DNA from: a virus
Reading direction: 5' to 3' (one strand)
Virus record (IMG/VR): IMGVR_UViG_3300042691_020411
Location: 1-61,476 of that record
DNA length: 61,476 nucleotides
Shown: positions 8,185-15,818 of the stretch, piece by piece
How the letters are laid out: every line of letters begins with the position of its first letter
Position numbering within the stretch: the first letter of the stretch is position 1
Translations under genes and position numbers: made by a program
Notes under the pieces: model-generated
What the model was told of the DNA's origin: nothing
The model's input: only the letters and a program-made list of their open reading frames with translations
Databases searched by the model: none

Positions 8185-8814
8185 ATGAGCAAATTTGATT
8201 TTGAATTTACACTAAACAACTTAAAAGAGATGGTTCCAGGAAACCCTCACATTGATCATTGGTACAAAGCAATATGCGAAATTTTACCAGACTATGATAT
8301 TAATACTAGACCACGTGTTGCAGCATTTATTGCTCAATGTGCTCACGAGTCAGGCGGATTTAAATTTATCAAAGAAAATTTAAATTACAAAGCGGCTAGT
8401 CTACGTAAAGTATTTCCTAAATATTTTCCAACAGACGAGTTAGCAGCTCAGTATGCTAACAAAGGTGAAATGATTGCTAATCGTGTTTATGGTAATCGTA
8501 TGGGTAATGGTCCTGAGGAATCTGGCGACGGTTACAAATATTGTGGTCGTGGTCTTATTCAGTTGACTGGTAAAGACAACTACACACGTTATGCACAAAG
8601 TTTAGAAATTAGTGTAGAAGAAGCTAGTGAGCATTTAACAACTTTTGAAGGTTGTGTACAAAGTGCCGCATGGTTCTGGGAAGCCAACAACTTAAATCAA
8701 TGGGCAGACAAGGGCGACATCCTTACACTAACAAAACGCATTAACGGTGGTACTATTGGTCTTGAAGATCGTATTAAGCATTATAATCACGCACTTCACG
8801 TTCTAGGAGCATAA
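8185..8814 (+). CDS. Endolysin, glycoside hydrolase family 19
   Basis: A GH19 (chitinase/lysozyme fold) muralytic enzyme of 209 residues. CAHESGGF (52-59) holds the first catalytic glutamate, Glu55, and GRGLIQLTG (121-129) is the GH19 signature; YGNRMGNGPEESGDGYKY precedes it as in phage GH19 lysins. There is no signal peptide, so release to the periplasm would need a holin, consistent with the membrane proteins downstream. An earlier in-frame start exists at 8155, but AAGGA before 8185 and the end of the previous gene at 8182 favour 8185. Confidence 0.9.
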   Translation: MSKFDFEFTLNNLKEMVPGNPHIDHWYKAICEILPDYDINTRPRVAAFIAQCAHESGGFKFIKENLNYKAASLRKVFPKYFPTDELAAQYANKGEMIANRVYGNRMGNGPEESGDGYKYCGRGLIQLTGKDNYTRYAQSLEISVEEASEHLTTFEGCVQSAAWFWEANNLNQWADKGDILTLTKRINGGTIGLEDRIKHYNHALHVLGA

Positions 8815-8815
8815 C

Positions 8816-9280
8816 ATGTGGATGCTGAGCTTTGTGCCTGATAGTTTATTGTTGTATATTATCAACACAATCCTATTAGTAGGTGCTGTTGGCTCATTTC
8901 TTACGTTCTTTGCGTTGAATAGAATTCTTCGTTGGTTTCCAGCAATTGCTCCGTACTATCTTATTTTACAAATAATTAGTGCGGCATTGCTAGTAGGTGG
9001 CATTTACTTCAAGGGCGGTTACAGTGTAGAAATGTCCTGGCGTGAAAAAGTAAAAGAAGCAGAAGCCAAAGTTGCTATTGCCGAAGAGCAAAGTAAAGAG
9101 CTTAATACTAAGCTGGAAGAAGAACGTAAGAAAAAACAAAAAGTAAAAATTGAATATTATAATACTGTAAAAACCGAAATTAAAGAAGTTGAAAAAGTTA
9201 TTAACGCTAAATGCGAAATAGATCCGCAAGTAAACGAATTACTTAACAAGGCTGCAACTAATCCAGGGAAAGCAAAATGA
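8816..9280 (+). CDS. Probable inner-membrane spanin-like protein (154 aa)
   Basis: Two or three hydrophobic segments in residues 8-66 (LLLYIINTILLVGAVGSF, then LILQIISAALLVGGIYF), followed by a long charged coiled coil (about 75-135, rich in KAEAKVAIAEEQSKEL-type heptads). Membrane anchor plus periplasmic coiled coil is the Rz-type inner-spanin plan, although classical i-spanins have a single anchor. It is followed by a small lipoprotein gene overlapping by four bases, the usual Rz/Rz1 arrangement. The role is inferred from architecture and position after the endolysin. Confidence 0.6.
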   Translation: MWMLSFVPDSLLLYIINTILLVGAVGSFLTFFALNRILRWFPAIAPYYLILQIISAALLVGGIYFKGGYSVEMSWREKVKEAEAKVAIAEEQSKELNTKLEEERKKKQKVKIEYYNTVKTEIKEVEKVINAKCEIDPQVNELLNKAATNPGKAK

Positions 9281-9546
9281 AAAAATTAATATTGCTACTT
9301 CCTATAGTTTTATTAACAGGCTGTTTAGCAACAGCACCAGTAGTACCTAAGTGGCCTGAAGTTCCTAAAGAGCTATTAGAAACTTGTCCAGATTTAAAAA
9401 CGTTAGAGCCTAATAACACTAAACTTAGCACTATAATCGAAACTGTAACAGACAATTATCAGCAATATTATAATTGTAAGGACAGCGTAGACAGCTGGAT
9501 CATGTGGTATAAGGGTCAACAGGAAATTTGGAAAACACTTAAATAA
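9277..9546 (+). CDS. Outer-membrane spanin-like lipoprotein (89 aa)
   Basis: Begins with a lipoprotein signal peptide, MKKLILLLPIVLLTGC, with lipobox LTGC and Cys16 as the likely acylated residue. The mature part is short and polar with a Pro-rich start (APVVPKWPEVPKE), as in Rz1-like o-spanins. It overlaps the coiled-coil membrane protein by four bases. Together they would fuse inner and outer membranes at the last step of lysis, implying a Gram-negative host. Confidence 0.65.
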   Translation: MKKLILLLPIVLLTGCLATAPVVPKWPEVPKELLETCPDLKTLEPNNTKLSTIIETVTDNYQQYYNCKDSVDSWIMWYKGQQEIWKTLK

Positions 9547-9571
9547 AGTTAGTACATTAAGGAGCGAGCGA

Positions 9572-9868
9572 ATGGAAGATAGAAAAATGGTAAAGTGGTT
9601 ATTAGCATTACTGCTGCTACCACTAGGATTAGCATACTTTAGCGGTGATAGATATCGCTATCCATGTCAAGATCCATCAAATTGGGACAAAGATTTCTGT
9701 AAGATGCCTGTATGTGATGTTAACAGAACTTGCCCGGAACATATTTTTAAAGGTCAACGCGACCCAAGATTAGGACCACCAAAAGATGAACCAAATAAAA
9801 CAATTACTACACCGGCTCCTCAAGCGAGTTTCGGATCTACTACACAAGGAGTCAACTGTGGAAAATAA
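9572..9868 (+). CDS. Conserved membrane-anchored Cys-containing protein (98 aa)
   Basis: An N-terminal hydrophobic helix (VKWLLALLLLPLGLAYF) is followed by an exported domain with five cysteines: YRYPCQDPSNWDKDFCKMPVC, then CPEHIF and a C-terminal CGK. The YRYPCQDP segment is familiar from marine T4-like phages near the lysis genes. Shine-Dalgarno AAGGAG lies ten bases upstream. Disulphide bonding in the periplasm is likely. The function is unknown. Confidence 0.65.
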   Translation: MEDRKMVKWLLALLLLPLGLAYFSGDRYRYPCQDPSNWDKDFCKMPVCDVNRTCPEHIFKGQRDPRLGPPKDEPNKTITTPAPQASFGSTTQGVNCGK

Positions 9869-10376
9869 TAACACACCTCTAATTTATACTGAAGAGCAAT
9901 TAATGGCTCGTCTAAAGTTCTTTATCGGCATCTGTCTATCATTGACATTGTTTGGTATTGTGTTCGTTGTGCTTTACTCATTAATTTTTGTAACACAACC
10001 ATTAAACGCTATCAGTCCAATTGATCAAAAGTTCTTTGAATTGATTATTCCTATTGCTACATTCTTAACAGGTACACTAAGTGGTATTATGTTAGCAGGT
10101 GGAGATAAGGACGCACAGAAGCAAGCATTAGCGGCTGCAAACAAAGGTTGGGATAAAGCACCAACTCCAACAACACCAGCACCTAGCGCACCATCGAGTG
10201 GCGGGTTTGGTAGCGTTCCGTTAGGCGGAAATACTGCAAGTGGATTTGGCGCAAACGTTGGATTTACCACTCCTGGTGGGTTTGGTATGTCTGGAAGTTT
10301 TACTGCTCCAGCGCCAGTTGCAACGACAGCAAGTGGAAAAGCAATAGTTCCATCATTCCCACAACCAGAACTATAA
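9858..10376 (+). CDS. Two-pass membrane protein with Gly/Pro-rich tail (172 aa)
   Basis: The GTG start at 9858 has GGAG eight bases upstream and overlaps the previous stop; longer in-frame starts lie inside the previous gene. Hydrophobic helices at about residues 20-42 (FFIGICLSLTLFGIVFVV) and 60-80 (IIPIATFLTGTLSGIMLAG). The rest is low-complexity Gly, Pro, Ala and Thr, ending SGKAIVPSFPQPEL. The next gene ends with a similar motif, SGKFVVPATAQPEI, so the two may act together. A holin or antiholin-like role is possible but unproven. Confidence 0.6.
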   Translation: MENNNTPLIYTEEQLMARLKFFIGICLSLTLFGIVFVVLYSLIFVTQPLNAISPIDQKFFELIIPIATFLTGTLSGIMLAGGDKDAQKQALAAANKGWDKAPTPTTPAPSAPSSGGFGSVPLGGNTASGFGANVGFTTPGGFGMSGSFTAPAPVATTASGKAIVPSFPQPEL

Positions 10377-10386
10377 TCAAATTAAA

Positions 10387-10764
10387 ATGGCTAACGAAAT
10401 TAACAGCGAAAAGAAACGAGAAGATTGGATGAACAGTAAATGGCGTCCAATGATGGGTTGGATGTACATGGTAGTATGTATGTGTGACTTTGTTCTTTTT
10501 CCTGTATTATGGAGTTTAGTACAAGTAGTTGGTGACGGCAAAGTAGAAACACAATGGTCCCCAATTACTTTACAAGGTGCTGGATTATTTCATATGGCCA
10601 TGGGTGCTATTTTAGGTATTGCAGCATTTGGTCGTACACAAGAAAAACTAGCAGGTGTAAACAATAACGTTGCAGTTCCAACTGCTCCATTAACAGTTAG
10701 CACACCTGCTACAACACCAAGCGGCAAATTTGTTGTTCCAGCAACGGCACAACCAGAAATTTAA
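10387..10764 (+). CDS. Putative holin of the three-TM type (125 aa)
   Basis: Contains WRPMMGWMYMVVCMCDFVLFP and LQGAGLFHMAMGAILGIAAF. This pattern (WRPMM near a first helix, then LQGAGLFHMAMGAILG in a later one) occurs in holin-annotated proteins of marine phages and gene-transfer agents. The C-terminus is a short polar tail ending SGKFVVPATAQPEI, echoing the previous protein. Its position two genes after a spanin-like pair and near the endolysin supports a role in membrane permeabilisation at lysis. Confidence 0.6.
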   Translation: MANEINSEKKREDWMNSKWRPMMGWMYMVVCMCDFVLFPVLWSLVQVVGDGKVETQWSPITLQGAGLFHMAMGAILGIAAFGRTQEKLAGVNNNVAVPTAPLTVSTPATTPSGKFVVPATAQPEI

Positions 10765-10776
10765 TAGGAGCGAGAC

Positions 10777-10899
10777 ATGTTAGATACATTATTTTGGGTA
10801 GCAGTAGGAGCATTTGTAGGATGGAATTTTCCACAACCTTTCTGGGCAAAAATTATCCAGGAAAAAATTCAATCAATGATTGCAAAAAAAGGAGCATAA
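10777..10899 (+). CDS. Very small membrane protein (40 aa)
   Basis: Begins MLDTLFWVAVGAFVGWNFPQ and ends with the amphipathic basic stretch KIIQEKIQSMIAKKGA. One N-terminal transmembrane helix. Shine-Dalgarno AGGAGCGAG is almost the same as that of the gene at 9572. Probably part of the lysis region; no family is recognised. Confidence 0.55.
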   Translation: MLDTLFWVAVGAFVGWNFPQPFWAKIIQEKIQSMIAKKGA

Positions 10900-10900
10900 A

Positions 10901-11113
10901 ATGAAATTAATATTAGCATTGGTAACAAGTTTAGCATTAGTTGGCACAGCATACGCTGGCGGCGAAATGAAAGAAGTATGTACAGACAAAAAAGACAAAG
11001 CCGGCAAAGTAGTAAACGGCAAAGATGGTAAGCCTGTACAAGACTGTAAAAAAATCAAAGTACACAAGAAGGTAGAGGGCGAGAAAGTGCCCGATTCATC
11101 TAAGAAAAAGTAA
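10901..11113 (+). CDS. Small exported Lys-rich protein (70 aa)
   Basis: A clear Sec signal peptide (KLILALVTSLALVGTAYA, cleavage after AYA) is followed by about 50 very basic, lysine-rich residues containing two cysteines (EVCTDKKDKAGK and VQDCKKIKVHKK). Shine-Dalgarno GGAG is seven bases upstream of 10901. Last gene before the terminator/promoter at 11122. A periplasmic role is likely; its function is unknown. Confidence 0.65.
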   Translation: MKLILALVTSLALVGTAYAGGEMKEVCTDKKDKAGKVVNGKDGKPVQDCKKIKVHKKVEGEKVPDSSKKK

Positions 11114-11121
11114 TCAAACTC

Positions 11122-11150
11122 TTGACAGGCTCCGTTTAAAATAGTATAAT
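11122..11150 (+). promoter_or_regulatory. dnaJ: Sigma-70-type promoter for dnaJ-def-clpA
   Basis: TTGACA (11122-11127), 17-base spacer, TATAAT (11145-11150). It is the best match to consensus in this part of the window and stands directly before the chaperone/protease genes. It lies within the hairpin structure at 11127-11175. Confidence 0.8.
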
Positions 11151-11175
11151 TAATACTATTACTGGAGCCTTTTTT
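11127..11175 (+). terminator. Hairpin with U-tract overlapping the dnaJ promoter
   Basis: AGGCTCC (11127-11133) pairs with GGAGCCT (11164-11170); inside, AATAGTAT (11140-11147) pairs with ATACTATT (11153-11160) around loop AATTA. T residues run to 11175, six bases before the dnaJ start. For transcripts from the lysis genes it is a good terminator; the dnaJ promoter lies inside the same sequence. Confidence 0.65.
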
Positions 11176-11181
11176 ACGACT

Positions 11182-12039
11182 ATGACTGATTATTACCAAA
11201 CACTAGGTGTTAGCGAAAATGCTAGCCCAGATGAAATTAAAAAAGCATACCGAAGCTTGGCTAATAAACATCACCCAGACAAGGGTGGAGATCAAGCCAA
11301 ATTCAAAGACATTAGTGTTGCTAACGACATTTTGAGCGATCCACAAAAACGAGCCGAATACGATCAACAACGCATGTACGGTGGAGGGCCACAAGTTAGG
11401 TTCACATCCGGCGATCCATTCAGTGATATTTTTGGCCACACAAACCCATTTGGACAGGCAAGTCCATTTGGCGATATATTTGGCCATATGCGAGGCCGAC
11501 AAAGCCGTAATAGAGATTTAAATATTCAGTGTCAAGTTACATTGTTAGACAGCTTTCAAGGTAAGCAGTTAGAAGCAAATTACAGACTACCGAGCGGAAG
11601 AACACAAACAGTTGTTATTAACGTGCCACCCGGAATAAGTCACGGCGAAACTATTCGCTATCAAGGGTTAGGAGATGATACTATTCCTAATGCACCTCGT
11701 GGAAATTTAAATGTAACTGTTATAGTATTACCAGATTCTAATTTTAGACGAGAAGGTGACGACTTATATACAACTGTAAATATCTCCCCTATCGAAGCAA
11801 TGATTGGTTGTAAAAAGGTTGTTCGATACCTAACTGGGGAAAACAAAGAAATTGATATTCGTCCAGGAGTTGAAACTGGTATAGAGTATGCCAGTGCAGG
11901 GTTTGGTTTTAGTAACCCACATTCCGGAATGAAAGGAAGATTTGTCATTGTAGTAAACATTCGAACTCCTTCAATTACCGATCCTTTGTTAGTAAACGAA
12001 TTAAGAAGATTAAATGATGCAATTAGTCAACGAGTCTGA
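11182..12039 (+). CDS. dnaJ: DnaJ-like co-chaperone (CbpA type)
   Basis: The N-terminal J domain, DYYQTLGVSENASPDEIKKA, carries the HPD motif (31-33) needed to stimulate DnaK. A Gly/Phe-rich linker (FSDIFGHTNPFGQASPFGDI) follows, then a C-terminal substrate-binding region with VNVPPGI-type segment (INVPPGISHGETIRYQGLGDD). The zinc-finger CxxCxGxG repeats of true DnaJ are absent, so it is CbpA-like (285 aa against 306 in E. coli CbpA). It is first in an operon with peptide deformylase (26-base overlap) and ClpA, which suggests a proteostasis function during infection. Confidence 0.92.
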   Translation: MTDYYQTLGVSENASPDEIKKAYRSLANKHHPDKGGDQAKFKDISVANDILSDPQKRAEYDQQRMYGGGPQVRFTSGDPFSDIFGHTNPFGQASPFGDIFGHMRGRQSRNRDLNIQCQVTLLDSFQGKQLEANYRLPSGRTQTVVINVPPGISHGETIRYQGLGDDTIPNAPRGNLNVTVIVLPDSNFRREGDDLYTTVNISPIEAMIGCKKVVRYLTGENKEIDIRPGVETGIEYASAGFGFSNPHSGMKGRFVIVVNIRTPSITDPLLVNELRRLNDAISQRV

Positions 12040-12502
12040 TCCAATTCTTAAACAAAAAGCAGAAAACTGGGACTTTAAGAATCACGTTAATGCCGCAGTA
12101 ATCGAACGAGAAATGTTAGAAATAATGCAGGCTAATAATGGTATTGGATTAGCTGGTAATCAGGTTGGCTTATTACGTAGAGTATTTGTTATAAAATTAG
12201 CAAATGGTCGTGAACTAGGTTGTTTTAATCCATGGATTATGATTGGAGATAATGATTTAATTAATGGCGAGGAGGGCTGTTTGAGCTTTCCTAATCTTTG
12301 GCTTAAAGTCAAAAGACACAATAAAATTACTGCCGCATATCTTGACAGTACGGGTAAACAGTGTATAATAGAACTTGAAGGCATCGATTCAAGATGTTTC
12401 CAACACGAATTGGATCATTTAGACGGTGTAACATTTACAGAACATGTAAGTAATTTAAAATTACAAATGGCACGAAAAAAACAAAGGAAATTAAATGGTT
12501 GA
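12014..12502 (+). CDS. def: Peptide deformylase
   Basis: Removes the formyl group from nascent N-termini. All three motifs are present: GIGLAGNQ (43-50), EGCLS (87-91, metal ligand Cys89) and QHELDH (130-135, ligands His131 and His135, catalytic Glu132). Its 162 residues match the bacterial enzyme; many phage forms lack the C-terminal helix, but here a basic C-terminal helix is kept. Start 12014 or 12017 (ATGATG), inside the end of dnaJ. It overlaps clpA by eight bases. Phage deformylases are known in marine phages; the reason is not settled. Confidence 0.93.
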   Translation: MMQLVNESDPILKQKAENWDFKNHVNAAVIEREMLEIMQANNGIGLAGNQVGLLRRVFVIKLANGRELGCFNPWIMIGDNDLINGEEGCLSFPNLWLKVKRHNKITAAYLDSTGKQCIIELEGIDSRCFQHELDHLDGVTFTEHVSNLKLQMARKKQRKLNG

Positions 12503-14768
12503 ACCAAGCGACAATCTACAAACAGTTTTTGAAAAAGCAATTGAAACTGCTAAAAAATTACACCACGAATACCTTACTATTGAACATCTATTGTTAGCAA
12601 TGCTCATGGATGACGGATTTAATAAAACTGTTCAAGGCTATGGCGCTAAAGTAGACGAACTTAGGAAAAGTCTTGCAGATTATCTGCAACATAAATGCCA
12701 AGAAATTACAACACCCGATGTTGTAGTTAAACCTAAGAAGACACAGAGTGTTGAACGTATTCTTAATCGTGCGTTTACACAAGTGTTGTTTAACGGGCGT
12801 CAACGCATTGAACCTACAGATGTGTTCCTTGCTATGATGGGCGAGAAACGTAGTTGGGCATACTTTTATATTCAGCAAGCTGATATCGATAAAGACAAAT
12901 TTGCAGATTACTTAAACAATTCTGTAGAAGAAGAAGACGATCAAGAACAAGAATCTGGTTCTAGTAGAGCACTTGCATCATTTACTACTAACCTTAATGA
13001 AGCTGTTAAGAAAAACAAAATCGATCCTGTCATTGGTCGTATAGACGAATTAGAAAATATTGCGCTTGCGATGGGCCGACGTAGTAAAAACAACGTAATC
13101 TTAGTTGGAGATCCGGGTGTAGGTAAGACTGCTATTGCAGAAGGCCTTGCTTTTAACATTGTTAAGGGTGCAGTTCCAGACTTTCTAAAAGATTATACAG
13201 TATATAATCTAGACATTAGTGCTATGCTTGCTGGCAGTAAGTATCGAGGTGACTTTGAAGAACGTTTTAAAATGGTACTTAAGGCTCTTACTAAGAAAGG
13301 TAAGACTGTGCTGTTCATTGACGAAGCACACATGATTAGTGGTGCTGGTTCAGCAAGTAACTCAGCCAACGACCTAGCTAACATGATGAAGCCTGCACTA
13401 AGCAAAGGTAACATCAAGGTTGTAGCTAGTACTACATGGGAAGAATACCGTAAGCACTTTGAAAAGGATCGTGCGTTAATGCGCCGTTTTCAACGCATTA
13501 CTGTTGACGAGCCTACTGTGGAAGTAACACTTCAGATCCTTAAAGGTATTAAGAAATACTACGAAACATTTCATAATGTTAAAATCAAAGATGATGCACT
13601 ACAAGCTGCTATTAAACTTAGTGTAAAATATCAAGCAGATAAGAAATTGCCAGATAAGGCTATTGACTTAGTTGACTTGGCTTGTTCGCGTTTTAATTTA
13701 AAACTTGCAGATGAACGTGTAGTTACAGAACGTGAAATTCAATACGAGCTTTCTAAAGTTATACAAATGCCAGAAGAAGTGGTGGCTGAAACAGAAAGTC
13801 AAAACTTATCTACATTACAAGATAAACTCGAAGAAGAAGTTTACGGACAAGATCTTGCTATTACTGAAGTAGTTGATAAAATTATGGTGGCGCAGGCAGG
13901 TCTTAAATCTGAAAACAAACCCATTGGTTCGTTTGTATTCATGGGGCCAACTGGTTGCGGTAAGACCGAAACTGCTAAGAGTCTGGCAAAACACTTGGGT
14001 ACTAAGTTGTTACGTTTTGATATGTCAGAATATCAAGAGAAACACAGTATCAGTAAGTTAATTGGTAGCCCTCCTGGTTATGTTGGCTTCGAAGAAAATG
14101 CTGGCTTGTTGATTACACAAATTCAAGAGAACCCAAATGCTGTATTGTTATTCGACGAAGTTGAAAAGTCACATCCAGATGTGTCAACTGTACTGTTGCA
14201 AATGATGGATAACGGTTTTATCACTGGATCAAACGGAAAACGTGCAGACTGTCGTCAACTTATTCTTATTCTTACCACTAACGCTGGCGCACAAGACGCT
14301 GAAAAAAATGTTATTGGCTTTGGTACTCAAGAAAAAGATTATAGCGACAAGGATCTTAAAAAGTTCTTCACTCCAGAGTTCCGCAATCGTTTAGACGGTA
14401 TTATTACGTTTAACAAGTTAGGTAAAGAGACTATGTCTAAGGTTGTTAATAAATTCATTGATGAACTTAAAGAACAAGTTAAAGAAAAAGGTATCCGAAT
14501 TAAAGCTGACAAATCTGCTATTGAATGGTTGATTGAAAAAGGCTTTGATCCTAAGATGGGTGCCCGTCCATTACAACGTGTTATCGACAAGGAAATCAAA
14601 CGTGATCTTGCTAAGATGATGTTGTTTGGAGAGTTGAAGAATGGCGGCTGGCTAACTATTACTACAAATGATGGTAATATTATACTAACAGCAAAAGCAA
14701 AAACTTCCAAAGTTCCGTTGCTTTCTACGGAAATTATCATAGAAGAAGATGTTATTCAAAACAACTAA
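12495..14768 (+). CDS. clpA: ClpA-like AAA+ unfoldase
   Basis: Full-length two-ring Clp ATPase, 757 residues against 758 in E. coli ClpA. The N-domain is at 1-140, D1 has Walker A GDPGVGKT (205-212) and Walker B FIDEAH (274-279), and D2 has GPTGCGKT (484-491), then LLFDEVEKSHPD, and FTPEFRNRLDGII. No M-domain is inserted, so it is ClpA and not ClpB. The loop before FTPEFRNRLD has IGF (607-609), in the place of the IGL tripeptide that docks on ClpP. No clpP is seen in the window, so it may use host ClpP. It is third in the dnaJ-def-clpA operon and overlaps the next gene. Confidence 0.93.
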   Translation: MVEPSDNLQTVFEKAIETAKKLHHEYLTIEHLLLAMLMDDGFNKTVQGYGAKVDELRKSLADYLQHKCQEITTPDVVVKPKKTQSVERILNRAFTQVLFNGRQRIEPTDVFLAMMGEKRSWAYFYIQQADIDKDKFADYLNNSVEEEDDQEQESGSSRALASFTTNLNEAVKKNKIDPVIGRIDELENIALAMGRRSKNNVILVGDPGVGKTAIAEGLAFNIVKGAVPDFLKDYTVYNLDISAMLAGSKYRGDFEERFKMVLKALTKKGKTVLFIDEAHMISGAGSASNSANDLANMMKPALSKGNIKVVASTTWEEYRKHFEKDRALMRRFQRITVDEPTVEVTLQILKGIKKYYETFHNVKIKDDALQAAIKLSVKYQADKKLPDKAIDLVDLACSRFNLKLADERVVTEREIQYELSKVIQMPEEVVAETESQNLSTLQDKLEEEVYGQDLAITEVVDKIMVAQAGLKSENKPIGSFVFMGPTGCGKTETAKSLAKHLGTKLLRFDMSEYQEKHSISKLIGSPPGYVGFEENAGLLITQIQENPNAVLLFDEVEKSHPDVSTVLLQMMDNGFITGSNGKRADCRQLILILTTNAGAQDAEKNVIGFGTQEKDYSDKDLKKFFTPEFRNRLDGIITFNKLGKETMSKVVNKFIDELKEQVKEKGIRIKADKSAIEWLIEKGFDPKMGARPLQRVIDKEIKRDLAKMMLFGELKNGGWLTITTNDGNIILTAKAKTSKVPLLSTEIIIEEDVIQNN

Positions 14769-15372
14769 ACGATTATTTAGAGGAAAGTATCAGTACAAGT
14801 TAGTATTAACTTGTGCTGGTGCTGGATGGTTTCGCGGCGGTGACTGGAACGGTGTTTTAGAAAATCTTAAAAAAATTGATTTGACCAGTAAGACAAATTG
14901 GCAATCAAAGTCAATTAAAACCGAAGATGATTTAGATTATGCTTTTAAATTACAAAGTCACCTTAAAAAGCTCACTGACTTAGAAGTTCGGGTTGAAAGT
15001 CCGTGGATTACTGTTTATACTAATAGTAAACCAACCATCGATAGTTTGATCAAACTTGATAAAGATAAAGTTAAGTATATTAGTATTCCTCCTGCTAAAA
15101 CAGTTTTAGATGAAAATACTATTATACTTCCTAAAATCAATCACGACTATAAGGTCACATTGGGCAAAACTACTCAAGAACATAGTGCATTTATTCAGTG
15201 GGCTGAAAACAACGCCAAGTTAAAGTTGACTAAAACTTGTAAGCGTGAGTTAGCAAGAGATTACAGTTGGGGCGGAACTTACTTTTACGTTACGGGCGAA
15301 AACAACTTGCTCATGACAAAAATGCACTTAGGCGGCTCAATAAACAAGGTTGAGCGCATAATCAAAGCGTAA
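14749..15372 (+). CDS. Conserved phage protein of unknown function (207 aa)
   Basis: Begins inside the end of clpA (20-base overlap), MLFKTTKRLFRGKYQYKLVL, followed by CAGAGWFRGGDW. An alpha/beta protein with no catalytic motif I can identify. The C-terminal part, YSWGGTYFYVTGENNLLMTK, looks like a small sheet domain. I have seen similar proteins in marine T4-like phages without function. It may be a late reader of the clpA transcript. Confidence 0.65.
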   Translation: MLFKTTKRLFRGKYQYKLVLTCAGAGWFRGGDWNGVLENLKKIDLTSKTNWQSKSIKTEDDLDYAFKLQSHLKKLTDLEVRVESPWITVYTNSKPTIDSLIKLDKDKVKYISIPPAKTVLDENTIILPKINHDYKVTLGKTTQEHSAFIQWAENNAKLKLTKTCKRELARDYSWGGTYFYVTGENNLLMTKMHLGGSINKVERIIKA

Positions 15373-15390
15373 TCTTATAAACCCGTATAC

Positions 15391-15398
15391 GATAAATA
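15391..15398 (+). promoter_or_regulatory. Late-like promoter element GATAAATA
   Basis: GATAAATA lies 47 bases before the start at 15445, identical to the element at 13-20. It opens the block of genes with capsid-targeting-like N-termini, consistent with late head-protein expression. Confidence 0.5.
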
Positions 15399-15444
15399 CA
15401 CTATCCGCACAGAATTCGTGTGACTATTAATAACGGGCTTAAAA

Positions 15445-15816
15445 ATGCGTATTAGAGAACTATTAGAAGGTAAAAAATTTAACGATTTAGACTTTGTCAA
15501 TATAGACGAAGACGGTACTAATATCAACTATGATTTAGTAGAGGACCTAGCGTTTTATATGCACAATGACGATGACATATATAGACACCATGTTTTCCCA
15601 AGCGTAATGCAATGCGTTAGTGGTATGAAGTCTAAAAAGAATTTAAGCCCAAATATTTTTAAAGCAGCTGTTGAAGAAAGTTATAAAAACTACGTTAAAA
15701 AATTCCCTATACGTCAATTACCAACTTCACTAGATGAAGAACTATGTAATGAAGTTTGTAAAAAGTTACATGATGATTTTCGTAAAGACTACGAAGACGG
15801 CAAGTATAAGGATTAA
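15445..15816 (+). CDS. Small protein with capsid-targeting-like N-terminus (123 aa)
   Basis: The N-terminus MRIRELLEGKKF resembles T4 capsid-targeting sequences cut by protease gp21 after (Leu/Ile)-x-Glu; here the cut would follow LLE. The rest is a small acidic helical domain (VEDLAFYMHNDDDIY, then SYKNYVKKFPIRQLP). The function is unknown. It is first behind the late element at 15391 and ends two bases before the next gene's GTG start. Confidence 0.65.
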   Translation: MRIRELLEGKKFNDLDFVNIDEDGTNINYDLVEDLAFYMHNDDDIYRHHVFPSVMQCVSGMKSKKNLSPNIFKAAVEESYKNYVKKFPIRQLPTSLDEELCNEVCKKLHDDFRKDYEDGKYKD

Positions 15817-15818
15817 TT

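Noticed and set aside
14749-15372. C-terminal extension of ClpA
   Set aside because: ClpA is already full length at 757 residues and the overlap is in another frame.
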